Assembly: GCA_947476285.1 (NCBI GenBank)
Contig: CANJPU010000024.1
Location: 1-64,000, forward strand
DNA length: 64,000 bases
Direction of reading: 5' to 3'
From: Comamonadaceae bacterium
GTDB taxonomy: Bacteria; Pseudomonadota; Gammaproteobacteria; Burkholderiales; Burkholderiaceae_C
Each line of letters begins with the position of its first letter. The stretch's first letter is position 1. The position numbers and the translations under genes were made by a program. Shown here piece after piece: positions 24,436-33,514 of this stretch. The notes beneath the pieces are model-generated. The model did not search any database. It was not told where the DNA came from and saw nothing but the letters and a program-made list of their open reading frames with translations.

Positions 24436-25650
24436 TCAATTGCTTCGTTGGATTGCCGCGCCCGAGTCGATCAACCCGTCGATGCTTTGCGCATCGAAGC
24501 CGGCCTCTTGCAATATCTCGCGGGTGTGCTGTCCCAGGCGGGGCGGCACACCGATCGCACCATCGCGATGATCAAAGCGCAAAGGCGGACGCGGCATGCG
24601 CAGCGAGCCCATGTCTTTGTCGTGCACTGTCTTGAAAAATCCGGTGGCGCGAAGATGCGGATCGTCCTGCAGATCTTCCATCAGGTTCAGGCGCGAGGCG
24701 GGAATGTCCAGCCGATCGCACATCTCAAGCCAATCGGCGCAAGTGCGTTGCAGGACGGTCTCGCCCAGGATGGCATAGAGCTCTTCGATGTGGCGGGTGC
24801 GGGAGGTCATGCCGATGAAGCGCGGGTCAGTGACAAGCTGCGCGCGGCCTGCTTGCTCCAGAAAGTTCTTCCAGTGCAGATCGGTATAGGGCATGAGGCA
24901 GATGTAGCCATCCAGCGTTTTGAAAGGCCGGCGCCACGGGGTGAGTAAACGCTCGTAGCCCGGCAGGCCCAGCGGCGGCTCGAAATGCGCGCCCCAGCCG
25001 TGCTCCACCCAATTGAACCCGGCCATGACTTCCAGCATGGGGACTTCCACGTAGCAGCCTTTGCCATCACGCGCCCGGCTCACCAGCGCCATCAGCACTG
25101 CCTGCGCGGCATACAGGCCGCAGGTCTTGTCCGCCATGGCAAAGGGCATGTAGGCGGGCTCGCCACCCACGCGCAGCGCCATGCCGGCCATGCCGCTCAG
25201 GCCTTGAATGATGTCGTCGTAGGCGGGCTTGCCCGAATAGGGGCCGCCTTCGGCAAAACCATACGCGGCCACCACGATCAAGCGCGGGTTCCTGGCCATC
25301 AGCACGTCGGGCCCCAGGCCCAGACCGGTCATCTTCTGCGGACGCATCGCGTGGATGAGCACGTCCGCGTCATCCACCAGGCGCAGCAAGGCCGCGCGTG
25401 CGCTGTCTTGCTTGAGGTCGAGCACGATGCTGCGTTTGCAGCGGTTGGTGCCGATGAAAAGCGCACCCATACCCGCCTCGGTGGTCGGGCCGGTCTTGCG
25501 GGTGGAATCACCACCAGGCGCCTCCACCTTCACAATGTCAGCACCATAGTCACCCATGATCTGGGTGGCGTAGGGGCCAGCCAGCACGGAGGTCAGGTCA
25601 AGAACGCGAATGCCTTGCAGCGGGCGGGCGGGGGTGTGTGGGTCTTGCAT
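24436..25650 (-). CDS. Family III CoA transferase (CaiB/Frc)
   Basis: A 404-residue enzyme that moves CoA between carboxylic acids through a covalent acyl-aspartate. The N-terminal IRVLDLTSVLAGPYATQ and GADIVKVEAPGGDSTR are diagnostic, and Asp174 in MADKTCG aligns with the catalytic Asp169 of formyl-CoA transferase. Full length for the family. It is read in the same direction as the motor-like operon but separated from it by 104 bases. Donor and acceptor acids are unknown. An alternative CoA-activation step for this region next to the acyl-CoA ligase at 4812. Confidence 0.92.
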   Translation of the reverse strand: MQDPHTPARPLQGIRVLDLTSVLAGPYATQIMGDYGADIVKVEAPGGDSTRKTGPTTEAGMGALFIGTNRCKRSIVLDLKQDSARAALLRLVDDADVLIHAMRPQKMTGLGLGPDVLMARNPRLIVVAAYGFAEGGPYSGKPAYDDIIQGLSGMAGMALRVGGEPAYMPFAMADKTCGLYAAQAVLMALVSRARDGKGCYVEVPMLEVMAGFNWVEHGWGAHFEPPLGLPGYERLLTPWRRPFKTLDGYICLMPYTDLHWKNFLEQAGRAQLVTDPRFIGMTSRTRHIEELYAILGETVLQRTCADWLEMCDRLDIPASRLNLMEDLQDDPHLRATGFFKTVHDKDMGSLRMPRPPLRFDHRDGAIGVPPRLGQHTREILQEAGFDAQSIDGLIDSGAAIQRSN

Positions 25651-25864
25651 CGTGGGTGATCGGGGCCTGTGTCGGCGCGTGCTGCAGGCTCACCGTGGGT
25701 GGGCCTGCGTGCTTCGAGGGTTCGAAAGCGGTTAGTGCATTATAAAAGCTGCCTGCTGTGCATGACTCGCTCGGTGGGCCCGGCCTTGGCGGCACGCGCC
25801 GTGCCCGCGAAAATCCTATATTCTGCGCAATCCCCCTTCTTTTCCAACCGCGGGCTTTCGCACC
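25651..25864. promoter_or_regulatory. Divergent promoter region
   Basis: A 214-bp gap between divergent genes. A perfect TATAAT reads on the minus strand at 25744-25739 toward the CoA transferase, but its -35 is poor. TATATT at 25817-25822 on the plus strand fits a -10 for the aldo/keto reductase, again without a clear -35. No gene is visible. Confidence 0.35.
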
Positions 25865-26926
25865 ATGAACAAGATCCTGCTCGGTCAGAGCGATTTGTCG
25901 GTCACTCCCATTTGCCTGGGCACCATGGTCTTTGGCCAGCAGGTGGATGAGGCGACGTCTCATGCCATTCTTGATCAATCCTTGGCACGCGGCGTGAACT
26001 TCATCGACACCGCCGAAATGTATGCGGTGCCGTCGCGTGAGCAGACCTACGGCGTCACCGAGCGCATCATCGGCAACTGGTTTGCCAGCCGTCCCGGTGC
26101 GCGTGCGAAGGTGGTGCTGGCCACCAAGGCGGCAGGGCCATCGCGCGGCATGCCATGGGTGCGCGAAGGCAATGGCTTGACGGGGCGCGACATCATCGCT
26201 TCGTGCGAGGCGTCGCTCAAGCGTTTGCGTACCGACGTGATCGACCTCTATCAAATTCATTGGCCCGAGCGCAATGTGCCGATGTTCGGACAGATGTATT
26301 TCGATCCGACCCAAGAGCGCACTCAGACATCCATCCTGGAGCAACTGCAGGCACTGGGCCAACTGGTTCAGCAAGGCAAGGTTCGCCACATCGGCCTTTC
26401 CAATGAAACGCCTTATGGTGTGCATGAGTTCGTGCACCTGGCCCAGCAACACAATCTGCCTCGCATCGCCACCGTTCAAAACCCCTACTGCCTGATCAGT
26501 CGCGCGGTGGAAAACGGGCTCGACGAAACGCTGTACCGCTTGAAGGTGTCATTGTTGGCCTATTCACCGCTGGGCTTTGGCTTGTTGACCGGCAAGTACG
26601 ACACATCGGGTACGACTGGCCCCGATGCGCCGAAGAATGCGCGCATCGCGCTGTTCGAGTCGGTGCGCAAGCAGCGTTGGGGCCGGCCGAAGTCGCTGGA
26701 AACCGCGCGCCGCTACAACGCGCTGGCGCGTGCCAACGACTTGACTCCCACTCGCATGGCCCTGGCCTGGTGCTACACCAAATGGCAGGTGGGCAGCACC
26801 ATCGTCGGTGTGACGTCGCTGGCCCAACTCAATGAGAACCTCGACGCCTGGGGCACGCAACTGTCGCCAGAGCTGCTGGCGCAGATCGATCAGATCCGCC
26901 AGGAAGTGCGCGACCCAGCCCACTGA
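25865..26926 (+). CDS. Aldo/keto reductase (Tas-like)
   Basis: A 353-residue NADPH-dependent carbonyl reductase with a TIM-barrel fold. The catalytic tetrad is visible: Asp48 and Tyr53 in FIDTAEMY, Lys88 in VLATKAAG and His132 in YQIHWPER. The long insert after the His and the overall length match the Tas / YghZ-like group rather than the shorter plant-type reductases. C-terminal residues AWCYTKWQVGSTIVG place the cofactor phosphate. The physiological carbonyl is unknown. A single gene with its own upstream region. Confidence 0.92.
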   Translation: MNKILLGQSDLSVTPICLGTMVFGQQVDEATSHAILDQSLARGVNFIDTAEMYAVPSREQTYGVTERIIGNWFASRPGARAKVVLATKAAGPSRGMPWVREGNGLTGRDIIASCEASLKRLRTDVIDLYQIHWPERNVPMFGQMYFDPTQERTQTSILEQLQALGQLVQQGKVRHIGLSNETPYGVHEFVHLAQQHNLPRIATVQNPYCLISRAVENGLDETLYRLKVSLLAYSPLGFGLLTGKYDTSGTTGPDAPKNARIALFESVRKQRWGRPKSLETARRYNALARANDLTPTRMALAWCYTKWQVGSTIVGVTSLAQLNENLDAWGTQLSPELLAQIDQIRQEVRDPAH

Positions 26927-27027
26927 AAAGCTGCGGCGCTGCGTACTGGCAGAATGGAGCCGGTCGGGCTTGCTCATCCATCGTGATGGGCAAGCTGACG
27001 GCAACATCGTTCTTTTCGGAGTCACGC

Positions 27028-27657
27028 TTGGAACTGCTTTATTCCCTTATTGCCGGGGTGCTGGCCTACCTGGCGGGCTCGGTCGCCTTCGCTGTCGTCG
27101 TCAGCCGTGTCATGGGTCTGAAGGACCCACGCACCTTTGGCAGCAAGAACCCGGGCGCGACCAATGTGCTGCGTTCGGGCAGCAAGGCCGCCGCTATCGT
27201 CACGCTGCTGCTCGATGCAGTCAAGGGCATGGTGCCGGTGCTGCTGGTCAAGTGGCTGGGCAAGCCCTATGGCCTGGAGGACGGCACCATTGCTTTGGTG
27301 GGCCTGGCTGCATTTCTCGGTCATCTCTGGCCGGTGTTTTTCAGGTTTCACGGCGGCAAGGGCGTGGCCACCTTCATCGGTGTGGTGTTCGGCATCGACT
27401 GGATGCTGGGCGTGGCCACCTGTGTCACCTGGCTCATCCTGGCTTTCTTCACACGTTACGCATCACTGGCATCCCTGGTGGCCGGGGTGTTCGCGCCTGC
27501 GTTCTACCTGATGGGCGATCGGGTGCAGTGGTATGCCGAGACGCCCATTGCGCTGGCACTGGCCGCCATGGCGATGCTGCTGGCCTGGCGCCACAAGGCC
27601 AATATCGACCGGCTGCTCAAGGGCACTGAGTCGCGCATCGGCGCTGCAAAGACCTGA
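27028..27657 (+). CDS. plsY: Acyl-phosphate glycerol-3-phosphate acyltransferase
   Basis: A 209-residue membrane enzyme making lysophosphatidic acid from acyl-phosphate and glycerol 3-phosphate. Three conserved cytoplasmic motifs are present: GSVAFAVVVSR near the start, GSKNPGATNVLR, and GHLWPVFFRFHGGKGVAT. About five membrane helices. I choose TTG 27028, with CGGAG at 27017-27021, because it places the first helix at the normal position; GTG 26983 or ATG 26986 would add about 15 residues. An essential phospholipid gene, thus a marker of chromosomal core. Confidence 0.92.
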   Translation: MELLYSLIAGVLAYLAGSVAFAVVVSRVMGLKDPRTFGSKNPGATNVLRSGSKAAAIVTLLLDAVKGMVPVLLVKWLGKPYGLEDGTIALVGLAAFLGHLWPVFFRFHGGKGVATFIGVVFGIDWMLGVATCVTWLILAFFTRYASLASLVAGVFAPAFYLMGDRVQWYAETPIALALAAMAMLLAWRHKANIDRLLKGTESRIGAAKT

Positions 27658-27675
27658 CCTTGACCTGATGCTGAA

Positions 27676-27691
27676 CTGAGGTTGGCCTCAG
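27676..27691. terminator. Hairpin between plsY and the convergent MFS gene
   Basis: CTGAGG-TTGG-CCTCAG: a six-base-pair perfect stem with a tetraloop lies just after plsY and covers the stop of the MFS gene. It could serve both strands, though no T-run follows. Confidence 0.4.
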
Positions 27692-29295
27692 CGGTCCACC
27701 ACGTAGCGGGTGACCACTGGCGGCTCATCTCCGATGTGATAGGCCAGCTTGCGTTCGCGCACCTGTACATCGGCGGCGGTGACACGGTCGAAGCGGCGCA
27801 AGTGCTCAGTCCAGGATTCGTCGGTGATCTGCTCGATGATGCGGCCCGGTTCGTACAAGTCCTGCATCACTTGCCAGTCCAGCACGCCGTGGCCCATGCG
27901 GCTGCGCCGACTCTCCTGCATCAGCGCCATGAACTCATCCACCCGCGCCGGGTCAATGCGGTATTCGATGCTCACCTGGATGCGTCCGGGCCGCGGCGGT
28001 GCCTCAGCCAGAGGCGAGCGCAGCACGCCACGCGCCGGCGTCAGGTCTTCTTCGATGCCCCAGTCCACTGTCATGCGCTGGGCGACGATCATCGTCACCA
28101 CGCTGGAGATGGCGGCAATCGACAGGCTATCGTGGATGTTGGTCCAGGTGGCCACCTGTCCCCACAGCGCAGCGCCGGCCGCGGTGGCACCCATCAGACT
28201 CATCTGATAGATGGACATGCCGCGCGCCCTGACCCAGTCTGGCAATGACATCTGCGCGCGCACCGCCAGCGAGTTGGCCAGGCTGATCCATGCCATGCCC
28301 GCTATGAACATCGCGGGCACCATCACATAGATGCTGGGCGCCCAGGCCACCATCAGCATGGCTGTTCCCTGCAGGGCAGTGGCCACCATCAGCAGCGCCT
28401 TGAAGGACAGGACCTGCCGCAGGCGCGGCATCTGCAAGGCGGCAAAGATCGATCCCACCCCCATTGCAGCCAGCAGCAGCGTGAAGGTGCCGGCATTGCC
28501 GCCGGGCATGCTGCGCGCCACCAGTGGCAGCAGTGCCAGCAAGGCGGTGAAGTGAAAGAAGCACAGTGAGATCAGGGTGATCACCACCCGCATGCGGCGC
28601 GACTGCCAGACGAACTGCACGCCCACCCGCATGGCGCTTGGCAGACGCTCGCGGCCCAGCGGGCTGGGCTTGTGCTCGCGGCGCCAGAAGATCACCGCAA
28701 TGGCCGCCGCCACCGACAGCACCGCGTTGAGCGCGAACACCCAGGCGCTGCCGACGCTGGCGATGATGGCCCCAGCCATCAGCGGCCCCACAATGCGCGA
28801 GACATTCATGCCGATGCCGTTGAGCGCCATGGCGGCGGGCAGTTGCGAGCGGGGCACCAGCTCGGGCACGGTGGCCGCGAAGACGGGCCAGCGCATCGCC
28901 AGCCCCACCCCGTTGGCGAAGGTCAGGGCCAGCAGCAGGGGCGGGGTCATCCAGCCCATCATCACGGTCAGGCTGATCAGGCAGGCAATGCCCGCAGCCC
29001 AGAACTGGGTGACGATCAGATAGCGCCGCCTGTCCAGTGTGTCGGCCAGCGCGCCGCTGGGCAGACCCAGCAGGAACACCGGCAGAGTGGAGGCCGACTG
29101 CACCAGCGCCACCATCAGCGGCGAATCGCTCAGCGATGTCATCAGCCAGGCGCTGCCCACATCGTTCATCCACATTGTGGTGTTGGCTGCCAGCCAGGTC
29201 AGCCACAACAGGCGGTACATGGGAATGCGCAGAGGCACCAGTGCCGCAATCATGCCCGCGCGGGGTGGCGGTGGCTTGCTCAACGGGTCGACCAT
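27688..29295 (-). CDS. MFS exporter of the EntS-like group with a C-terminal extra domain
   Basis: A 535-residue transporter. About twelve membrane segments fill residues 30-410, with GALADTLDRRRYL as motif A, as in the enterobactin-exporter (MFS_3) group. The last 110 residues are soluble (IQVSIEYRIDPARVDEFMAL, then MQDLYEPGRIIEQI) and look like a small ferredoxin-like domain of the antibiotic-biosynthesis-monooxygenase type; this MFS plus ABM fusion is known in Proteobacteria. I take ATG 29295 because the preceding codons are not protein-like. Likely exports a small molecule; substrate unknown. Confidence 0.87.
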   Translation of the reverse strand: MVDPLSKPPPPRAGMIAALVPLRIPMYRLLWLTWLAANTTMWMNDVGSAWLMTSLSDSPLMVALVQSASTLPVFLLGLPSGALADTLDRRRYLIVTQFWAAGIACLISLTVMMGWMTPPLLLALTFANGVGLAMRWPVFAATVPELVPRSQLPAAMALNGIGMNVSRIVGPLMAGAIIASVGSAWVFALNAVLSVAAAIAVIFWRREHKPSPLGRERLPSAMRVGVQFVWQSRRMRVVITLISLCFFHFTALLALLPLVARSMPGGNAGTFTLLLAAMGVGSIFAALQMPRLRQVLSFKALLMVATALQGTAMLMVAWAPSIYVMVPAMFIAGMAWISLANSLAVRAQMSLPDWVRARGMSIYQMSLMGATAAGAALWGQVATWTNIHDSLSIAAISSVVTMIVAQRMTVDWGIEEDLTPARGVLRSPLAEAPPRPGRIQVSIEYRIDPARVDEFMALMQESRRSRMGHGVLDWQVMQDLYEPGRIIEQITDESWTEHLRRFDRVTAADVQVRERKLAYHIGDEPPVVTRYVVDR

Positions 29296-29317
29296 GTCCG
29301 GCGAACGGGGTGCAGGC

Positions 29318-29803
29318 TCAATCGCGGAAGTTGTTGAAGGACACAGGCACGTCAGTGATGTCCTTGCGCACCAGGGCCATCGCAGCCTGCAGGTCATCGC
29401 GCTTGGCGCCGCTCACTCGCACTGCGTCGCCCTGTATGGCCGCCTGCACCTTGAGCTTGCTGTCCTTGATGAGGCGGGTGATCTTCTTGGCCATCTCGGA
29501 TTCGATGCCGTTGCGCACCTTCATCACCAGCTTGACTTTGTCGCCGCCAATCTTTTGCAGCTCGCCTTTGTCCAGAAAACGCACGTCCACACTGCGCTTG
29601 ACGAGTTTGGCGGTCAGGATGTCCTCGACCTGGGCAATCTGGAACTGGGCGTCGCCAAAGAGCGTGATCTCTTTGTCCTTTAGCTCCAACGCGGCGGATG
29701 TGCCCTTGAAATCGAAGCGCGTGGCGATCTCCTTGGCGGCGTTGTCCACGGCGTTTTTCACCTCCACCATATTGGGTTCGCAGACTGTGTCAAAGGAGGG
29801 CAT
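29318..29803 (-). CDS. yajQ: YajQ family nucleotide-binding protein
   Basis: A 161-residue protein with the two ferredoxin-like domains of YajQ. It starts [20 protein letters not shown] and ends FNNFRD, both highly conserved. Family members bind cyclic di-GMP in some bacteria, or tRNA/GTP according to other reports, and act as regulators. Divergent from murB with a 45-base gap, an arrangement usual in Burkholderiales. Confidence 0.95.
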   Translation of the reverse strand: MPSFDTVCEPNMVEVKNAVDNAAKEIATRFDFKGTSAALELKDKEITLFGDAQFQIAQVEDILTAKLVKRSVDVRFLDKGELQKIGGDKVKLVMKVRNGIESEMAKKITRLIKDSKLKVQAAIQGDAVRVSGAKRDDLQAAMALVRKDITDVPVSFNNFRD

Positions 29804-29848
29804 GGATGATTCTCGAAATAGATATTGTGCAGATGCGACAATTCTCCC

Positions 29849-30889
29849 ATGTTAGTGGAGCAAAACGTGGCCTTGCAGTCGCACAATAGCTTTGGCATCG
29901 TGGCCAAGGCGCGTGCGCTGGTGCGCGTGCGCGGGCAGTCTGATGTCCAGCAGCTCCTGGCCGATCCGCAGTGGCAGGACATCCCAAAGTTCGTGCTGGG
30001 CGGTGGAAGCAACATCGTGCTGACTGGCGACGTCAAGCCTTTGGTGCTCAAGGTAGAGGTGCCTGGCCGGCGCCTGCTCGATGACGGGGCGCGGGCCTGG
30101 GTGGTGGAGGCGGGCGCGGGCGAGAGCTGGCATGACTTCGTCGGCTGGACGCTGGAGCACGGATTTGCAGGCCTGGAGAACCTGGCCCTCATCCCCGGTA
30201 GTGTGGGCGCCTCGCCGGTGCAAAACATTGGCGCCTACGGGGTTGAGCTGCAAGACCGCTTCGATTCACTGGATGCGATCGATCTGCATAGCGGCAAGGC
30301 CTTCACCCTCGATGCGGGTCAATGCGCCTTTGGCTACCGCGACTCGATTTTCAAGCACATGGCCGCCAAGGAAGGCGATTTCGGTCTGGCCGGGCGCGCA
30401 CTCATCCTTCGCGTGCGGTTTCGGCTGCCCAAGCCCTGGAAACCGGTGCTGGGCTACCTGGACTTGGCGCGCAAGATGCACGACAGCGGCATCCGCGAAC
30501 CCAACGCCCGGCAGATCTACGACTGGGTCTGCGCCATTCGCACCGCCAAGCTGCCCGACCCGGCCGTGATCGGCAATGCTGGCAGCTTCTTCAAGAACCC
30601 CACCGTCACGCCCGAGCAGTGCCAGGACATCATCGCCAGAGAGCCCAACATCGTGCACTACCCCATGCCCGACGGCAGCGTCAAGCTGGCGGCAGGCTGG
30701 CTGATCGACGCCTGCGGCTGGAAGGGCAAATCAGTGGGCAATGCCGGCGTCTACGAAAAGCAGGCGCTGGTGCTGGTCAACCGCGGCGGCGCCACCGGCG
30801 GCGAAGTCGTCACCCTGGCGCGGGCCATACAGACCAGTGTGTATGAGCGCTTCGGAATTCGGCTGGAGCCCGAGCCGGTGGTGGTGTGA
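29849..30889 (+). CDS. murB: UDP-N-acetylenolpyruvoylglucosamine reductase
   Basis: A 346-residue FAD enzyme that reduces the enolpyruvyl group to give UDP-N-acetylmuramate in cell-wall synthesis. It opens with LQSHNSFGI, has [10 protein letters not shown] for FAD, then [17 protein letters not shown], and Ser246 in [10 protein letters not shown] as the proton donor. Length and the extra loop fit the type I enzyme of E. coli. ATG 29849 is taken in preference to an in-frame ATG eight codons upstream. Confidence 0.96.
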   Translation: MLVEQNVALQSHNSFGIVAKARALVRVRGQSDVQQLLADPQWQDIPKFVLGGGSNIVLTGDVKPLVLKVEVPGRRLLDDGARAWVVEAGAGESWHDFVGWTLEHGFAGLENLALIPGSVGASPVQNIGAYGVELQDRFDSLDAIDLHSGKAFTLDAGQCAFGYRDSIFKHMAAKEGDFGLAGRALILRVRFRLPKPWKPVLGYLDLARKMHDSGIREPNARQIYDWVCAIRTAKLPDPAVIGNAGSFFKNPTVTPEQCQDIIAREPNIVHYPMPDGSVKLAAGWLIDACGWKGKSVGNAGVYEKQALVLVNRGGATGGEVVTLARAIQTSVYERFGIRLEPEPVVV

Positions 30890-30934
30890 GGCCCTGATTG
30901 CCTATGTGGGCCGATCAGTGCCCGGATGCGGCAG

Positions 30935-30948
30935 AATGTGCGTACATT
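30935..30948. promoter_or_regulatory. Likely GntR operator upstream of its own gene
   Basis: AATGTGCGTACATT is an almost perfect palindrome about 85 bases before the GntR gene. It matches TGTACGTACA at 45186-45195, in the promoter of the large operon, in nine of ten central positions. A TATATT that could be the -10 box of the regulator lies at 30972-30977, so the palindrome would overlap or precede its -35. Confidence 0.6.
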
Positions 30949-31030
30949 GTGTGCGTCGGCTTGTCCCAGTTTATATTTTCCGCGAAGCTGATTCGACCGA
31001 CTCCAGGACTTCTTCTATATTCACCGTGCA

Positions 31031-31825
31031 ATGAACCCCCGTCGTATCGTCACGCCTGCGCTTACAACTCCTGCGGCTGGCGCTGCCCGCGTGTCGCGCT
31101 ACGCCAGTCTTGCGGCGGCGCTCACAGGCGATATTTCGAGCGGGCGCTACAAAGTGGGGTCGCCCATTCCGACCGAAAAAGAGTTGTGCGACATGTACGG
31201 GTGCAGCCGGCATACGGTGCGCCAGGCTCTCAACAAACTGAAGGAACAAGGTCTCATTTCCTCGCACGCGGGGATTGGCACCCTGGTGAAGGGCTTACCC
31301 GATTCACCCAAGTTTCTCAATGAAATCAGCACAGTGGCTGAACTGCTGCAGTTCGCCTCATCGACGCGAATGCACGTGGTGTCCCGCCGCAAGCTGGTCA
31401 CCGATGAGGCGCACGCCACGCTGCTGCATTGTTACCCCGGCGAAAAATGGAACCTGATCTCTTACCTGCGCAAGGTTCCGGCCGATCGCCTGCCAATGGG
31501 CTTTTGTATGGTCTACATCCGAGGGGAATATGCCGATGCGGTGGCTGGCATCAAGACCGTGGAGGGCTCGATTTCAGCCTTGCTGGAAAAGCACAGCGGC
31601 GTGCGCATCAACGAGATTCAGCAGGAAATCACCGCGGCGCATCTTCCCGCTTCCATCGCTGAGAGTGTGCTGGCCCAGCCCGGGCAGGCAGCCTTGAAAA
31701 TCACCCGTCACTTTTTAGATGTGGATGGCAAGATGATCCAGGTCAGCATCGGCTACTACCCCTGTGATCGATACCGACACGTGTCGCAGTTCAAGGCACG
31801 AAAACCTGGTGTGAGCATCCCATGA
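31031..31825 (+). CDS. GntR-family regulator, HutC/UTRA type
   Basis: A 264-residue regulator. The winged helix-turn-helix covers about 22-90 (SGRYKVGSPIPTEKELCDMY, then SRHTVRQALNKLKEQGLIS) and a UTRA effector-binding domain about 105-255. UTRA proteins usually repress catabolic or transport operons and are released by a small ligand. The gene is convergent with the long operon ending at 31829, and near-identical palindromes occur before both this gene and that operon. The 20-residue N-terminal extension is unusual but not rare. Confidence 0.92.
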   Translation: MNPRRIVTPALTTPAAGAARVSRYASLAAALTGDISSGRYKVGSPIPTEKELCDMYGCSRHTVRQALNKLKEQGLISSHAGIGTLVKGLPDSPKFLNEISTVAELLQFASSTRMHVVSRRKLVTDEAHATLLHCYPGEKWNLISYLRKVPADRLPMGFCMVYIRGEYADAVAGIKTVEGSISALLEKHSGVRINEIQQEITAAHLPASIAESVLAQPGQAALKITRHFLDVDGKMIQVSIGYYPCDRYRHVSQFKARKPGVSIP

Positions 31826-31832
31826 TGCTCAC
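31811..31832. terminator. Bidirectional hairpin covering two stop codons
   Basis: GTGAGCATC (31811-31819), CCAT, GATGCTCAC (31824-31832): a perfect nine-base-pair stem with a four-base loop. It includes the stop codons of both the GntR gene and the convergent GMC oxidoreductase gene, which end three bases apart. Probably ends or insulates both transcripts, though neither side has a T-run. Confidence 0.5.
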
Positions 31833-33514
31833 GGGGATCGTTCAGGTTCTGTGCCCGAACGACTGCTGAGGTCTTGCTCGGGCAGTGCCGGCTTGCCCAG
31901 AATCATGTCGGCGCCTTTTTCGGCAATGGCCAGTACGCAGGCCATGGTGTTGGCCGAGGTAATGTCCGGCATGATGGAAGCATCGACGATGCGCAAACCT
32001 TCAATGCCACGCACGCGCAACTGCGCATCCACCACCGCAAGCCGGTCGTCCTCAGGCCCCATGCGGCATGTGCCCATGAGGTGATACGAGGTGTTGCCCG
32101 ACCTTCTGGCAAAGTCCAGCAACTCATCGTCCTTCACGCACTCGGGTGGCGGTGAAGTCTGGCTTTGCACGTAGCGAGCCAGCGCGGGCGTCTGCAGCAG
32201 CTGGCGCGTCAGTCGCAAGGCGTTGACCACCACCGACTGATCGATCTGATCGCTGAGGTAATTGGGCTGGATCTGTGGATCGGCATAGGGGTCTGCCGTG
32301 ATCGCGCGCACATAGCCGACACTGCGTGGCCGCATTTGACCGAAGCCCAGTGTAAGACCTGGAAACCGATCGAGCAGACCGGAAACGCTGGCAACATAGC
32401 TGCCTGGTGTGAACACCAACATGATGTCGGGTGAGGCAATCTGCAGGCTCGATTGCCAGTAAGCATAGGCGACAGATGGGCTCAGAGTCAGGATGCTTGG
32501 GCGCCCCACCGCCCATCGTGCCACCTGACCGAGCAGGCGCAGTCCGCGAGCGTTGTCGTTGATGGTGGTCGCGCCCGTCACCCGGGCAACCGAGCGCACG
32601 ACGTAGTGGTCGCGCAAATTCTCGCCCACGCCTGGTACGTCGATGACGGTGCGCACGCCAAGCGATGCAAGATGCCCAGCCGACCCAATGCCAGAAATCT
32701 GGAGCAGCTTGGGAGAATTGGCCGCGCCGGCGCACAGCACCACCTCTCGCGTTGCGCGCACGCTGTGCATGGGCTGGCCCGGCCCCCGATTGAACAGGAC
32801 GCCCACAGCGCGCTGGTTCTCGAACTCCAGGCGAGTCACTTGCACATTGGTTCGAATATCGAGATTGCGACGGCCGCGCGCAGGGCGCAAAAACGCCGTT
32901 GCCGCACTCACACGCCATCGGCCCAGGATGGTGCGCTGAAAGTAGCCTGCCCCTGCTTGAGCGGCACCGTTGTAGTCGGGGTTGCGCGGGATACCCAGGC
33001 TGCCTGCTGCTTGCAGAAATGCTTCACACAGCGGGATCGGCCAGTTGCAGTCGGTCACTGGCAAGGCGCCTTGCTCGCCGCGATAAAGTGGGTCGTGTGC
33101 GCCGATACGCCGCTCGCTGCGCTTGAAATAGGGCAAAAGCTGCCCATAAGACCAACCCGGATTGCCAAGGGCCGCCCAGTGGTCGAAGTCATGGGCCCGC
33201 CCGCGGTTGTAGACGAAGCCATTGATTGAGCTCGATCCGCCCAGCGTTCGGCCCTGGGGAATCGAGATCGGCCGCCCGGCCGTACCTGGGCCGGCCTGTG
33301 TCTTCAGTGGCCAGGTGAATTTCGGATTCGACACGACCTTGATGAATCCGCCAGGAATGTGCAGAAAGGGATGCGAATCCACCGGGCCGGCTTCCAGCAG
33401 GCACACTGTGTAGCGTCCGTCCTCGCTCAGTCGGTTTGCCAGCACGCAGCCGGCAGTGCCTGCGCCGACGATCACGTAGTCGTAGCTGCCGGCTGCGCGG
33501 GGCAGATCGGTCAC
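31829..33514 (-). CDS. GMC-family FAD oxidoreductase
   Basis: A 561-residue glucose-methanol-choline oxidoreductase, expected to oxidise an alcohol. FAD-binding motif YVIVGAGTAGCVLANRLSEDG lies near residues 12-32, GGSSSINGFVYNRG is GMC signature 1, and the C-terminal YHLMGTCRMG carries the catalytic His; MPDITSANT supplies the paired Asn. Length suits choline-dehydrogenase-like members. Its start overlaps the dikinase gene by four bases. With the aldehyde dehydrogenase of the same operon it could convert a primary alcohol to an acid. Confidence 0.93.
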   Translation of the reverse strand: MTDLPRAAGSYDYVIVGAGTAGCVLANRLSEDGRYTVCLLEAGPVDSHPFLHIPGGFIKVVSNPKFTWPLKTQAGPGTAGRPISIPQGRTLGGSSSINGFVYNRGRAHDFDHWAALGNPGWSYGQLLPYFKRSERRIGAHDPLYRGEQGALPVTDCNWPIPLCEAFLQAAGSLGIPRNPDYNGAAQAGAGYFQRTILGRWRVSAATAFLRPARGRRNLDIRTNVQVTRLEFENQRAVGVLFNRGPGQPMHSVRATREVVLCAGAANSPKLLQISGIGSAGHLASLGVRTVIDVPGVGENLRDHYVVRSVARVTGATTINDNARGLRLLGQVARWAVGRPSILTLSPSVAYAYWQSSLQIASPDIMLVFTPGSYVASVSGLLDRFPGLTLGFGQMRPRSVGYVRAITADPYADPQIQPNYLSDQIDQSVVVNALRLTRQLLQTPALARYVQSQTSPPPECVKDDELLDFARRSGNTSYHLMGTCRMGPEDDRLAVVDAQLRVRGIEGLRIVDASIMPDITSANTMACVLAIAEKGADMILGKPALPEQDLSSRSGTEPERSP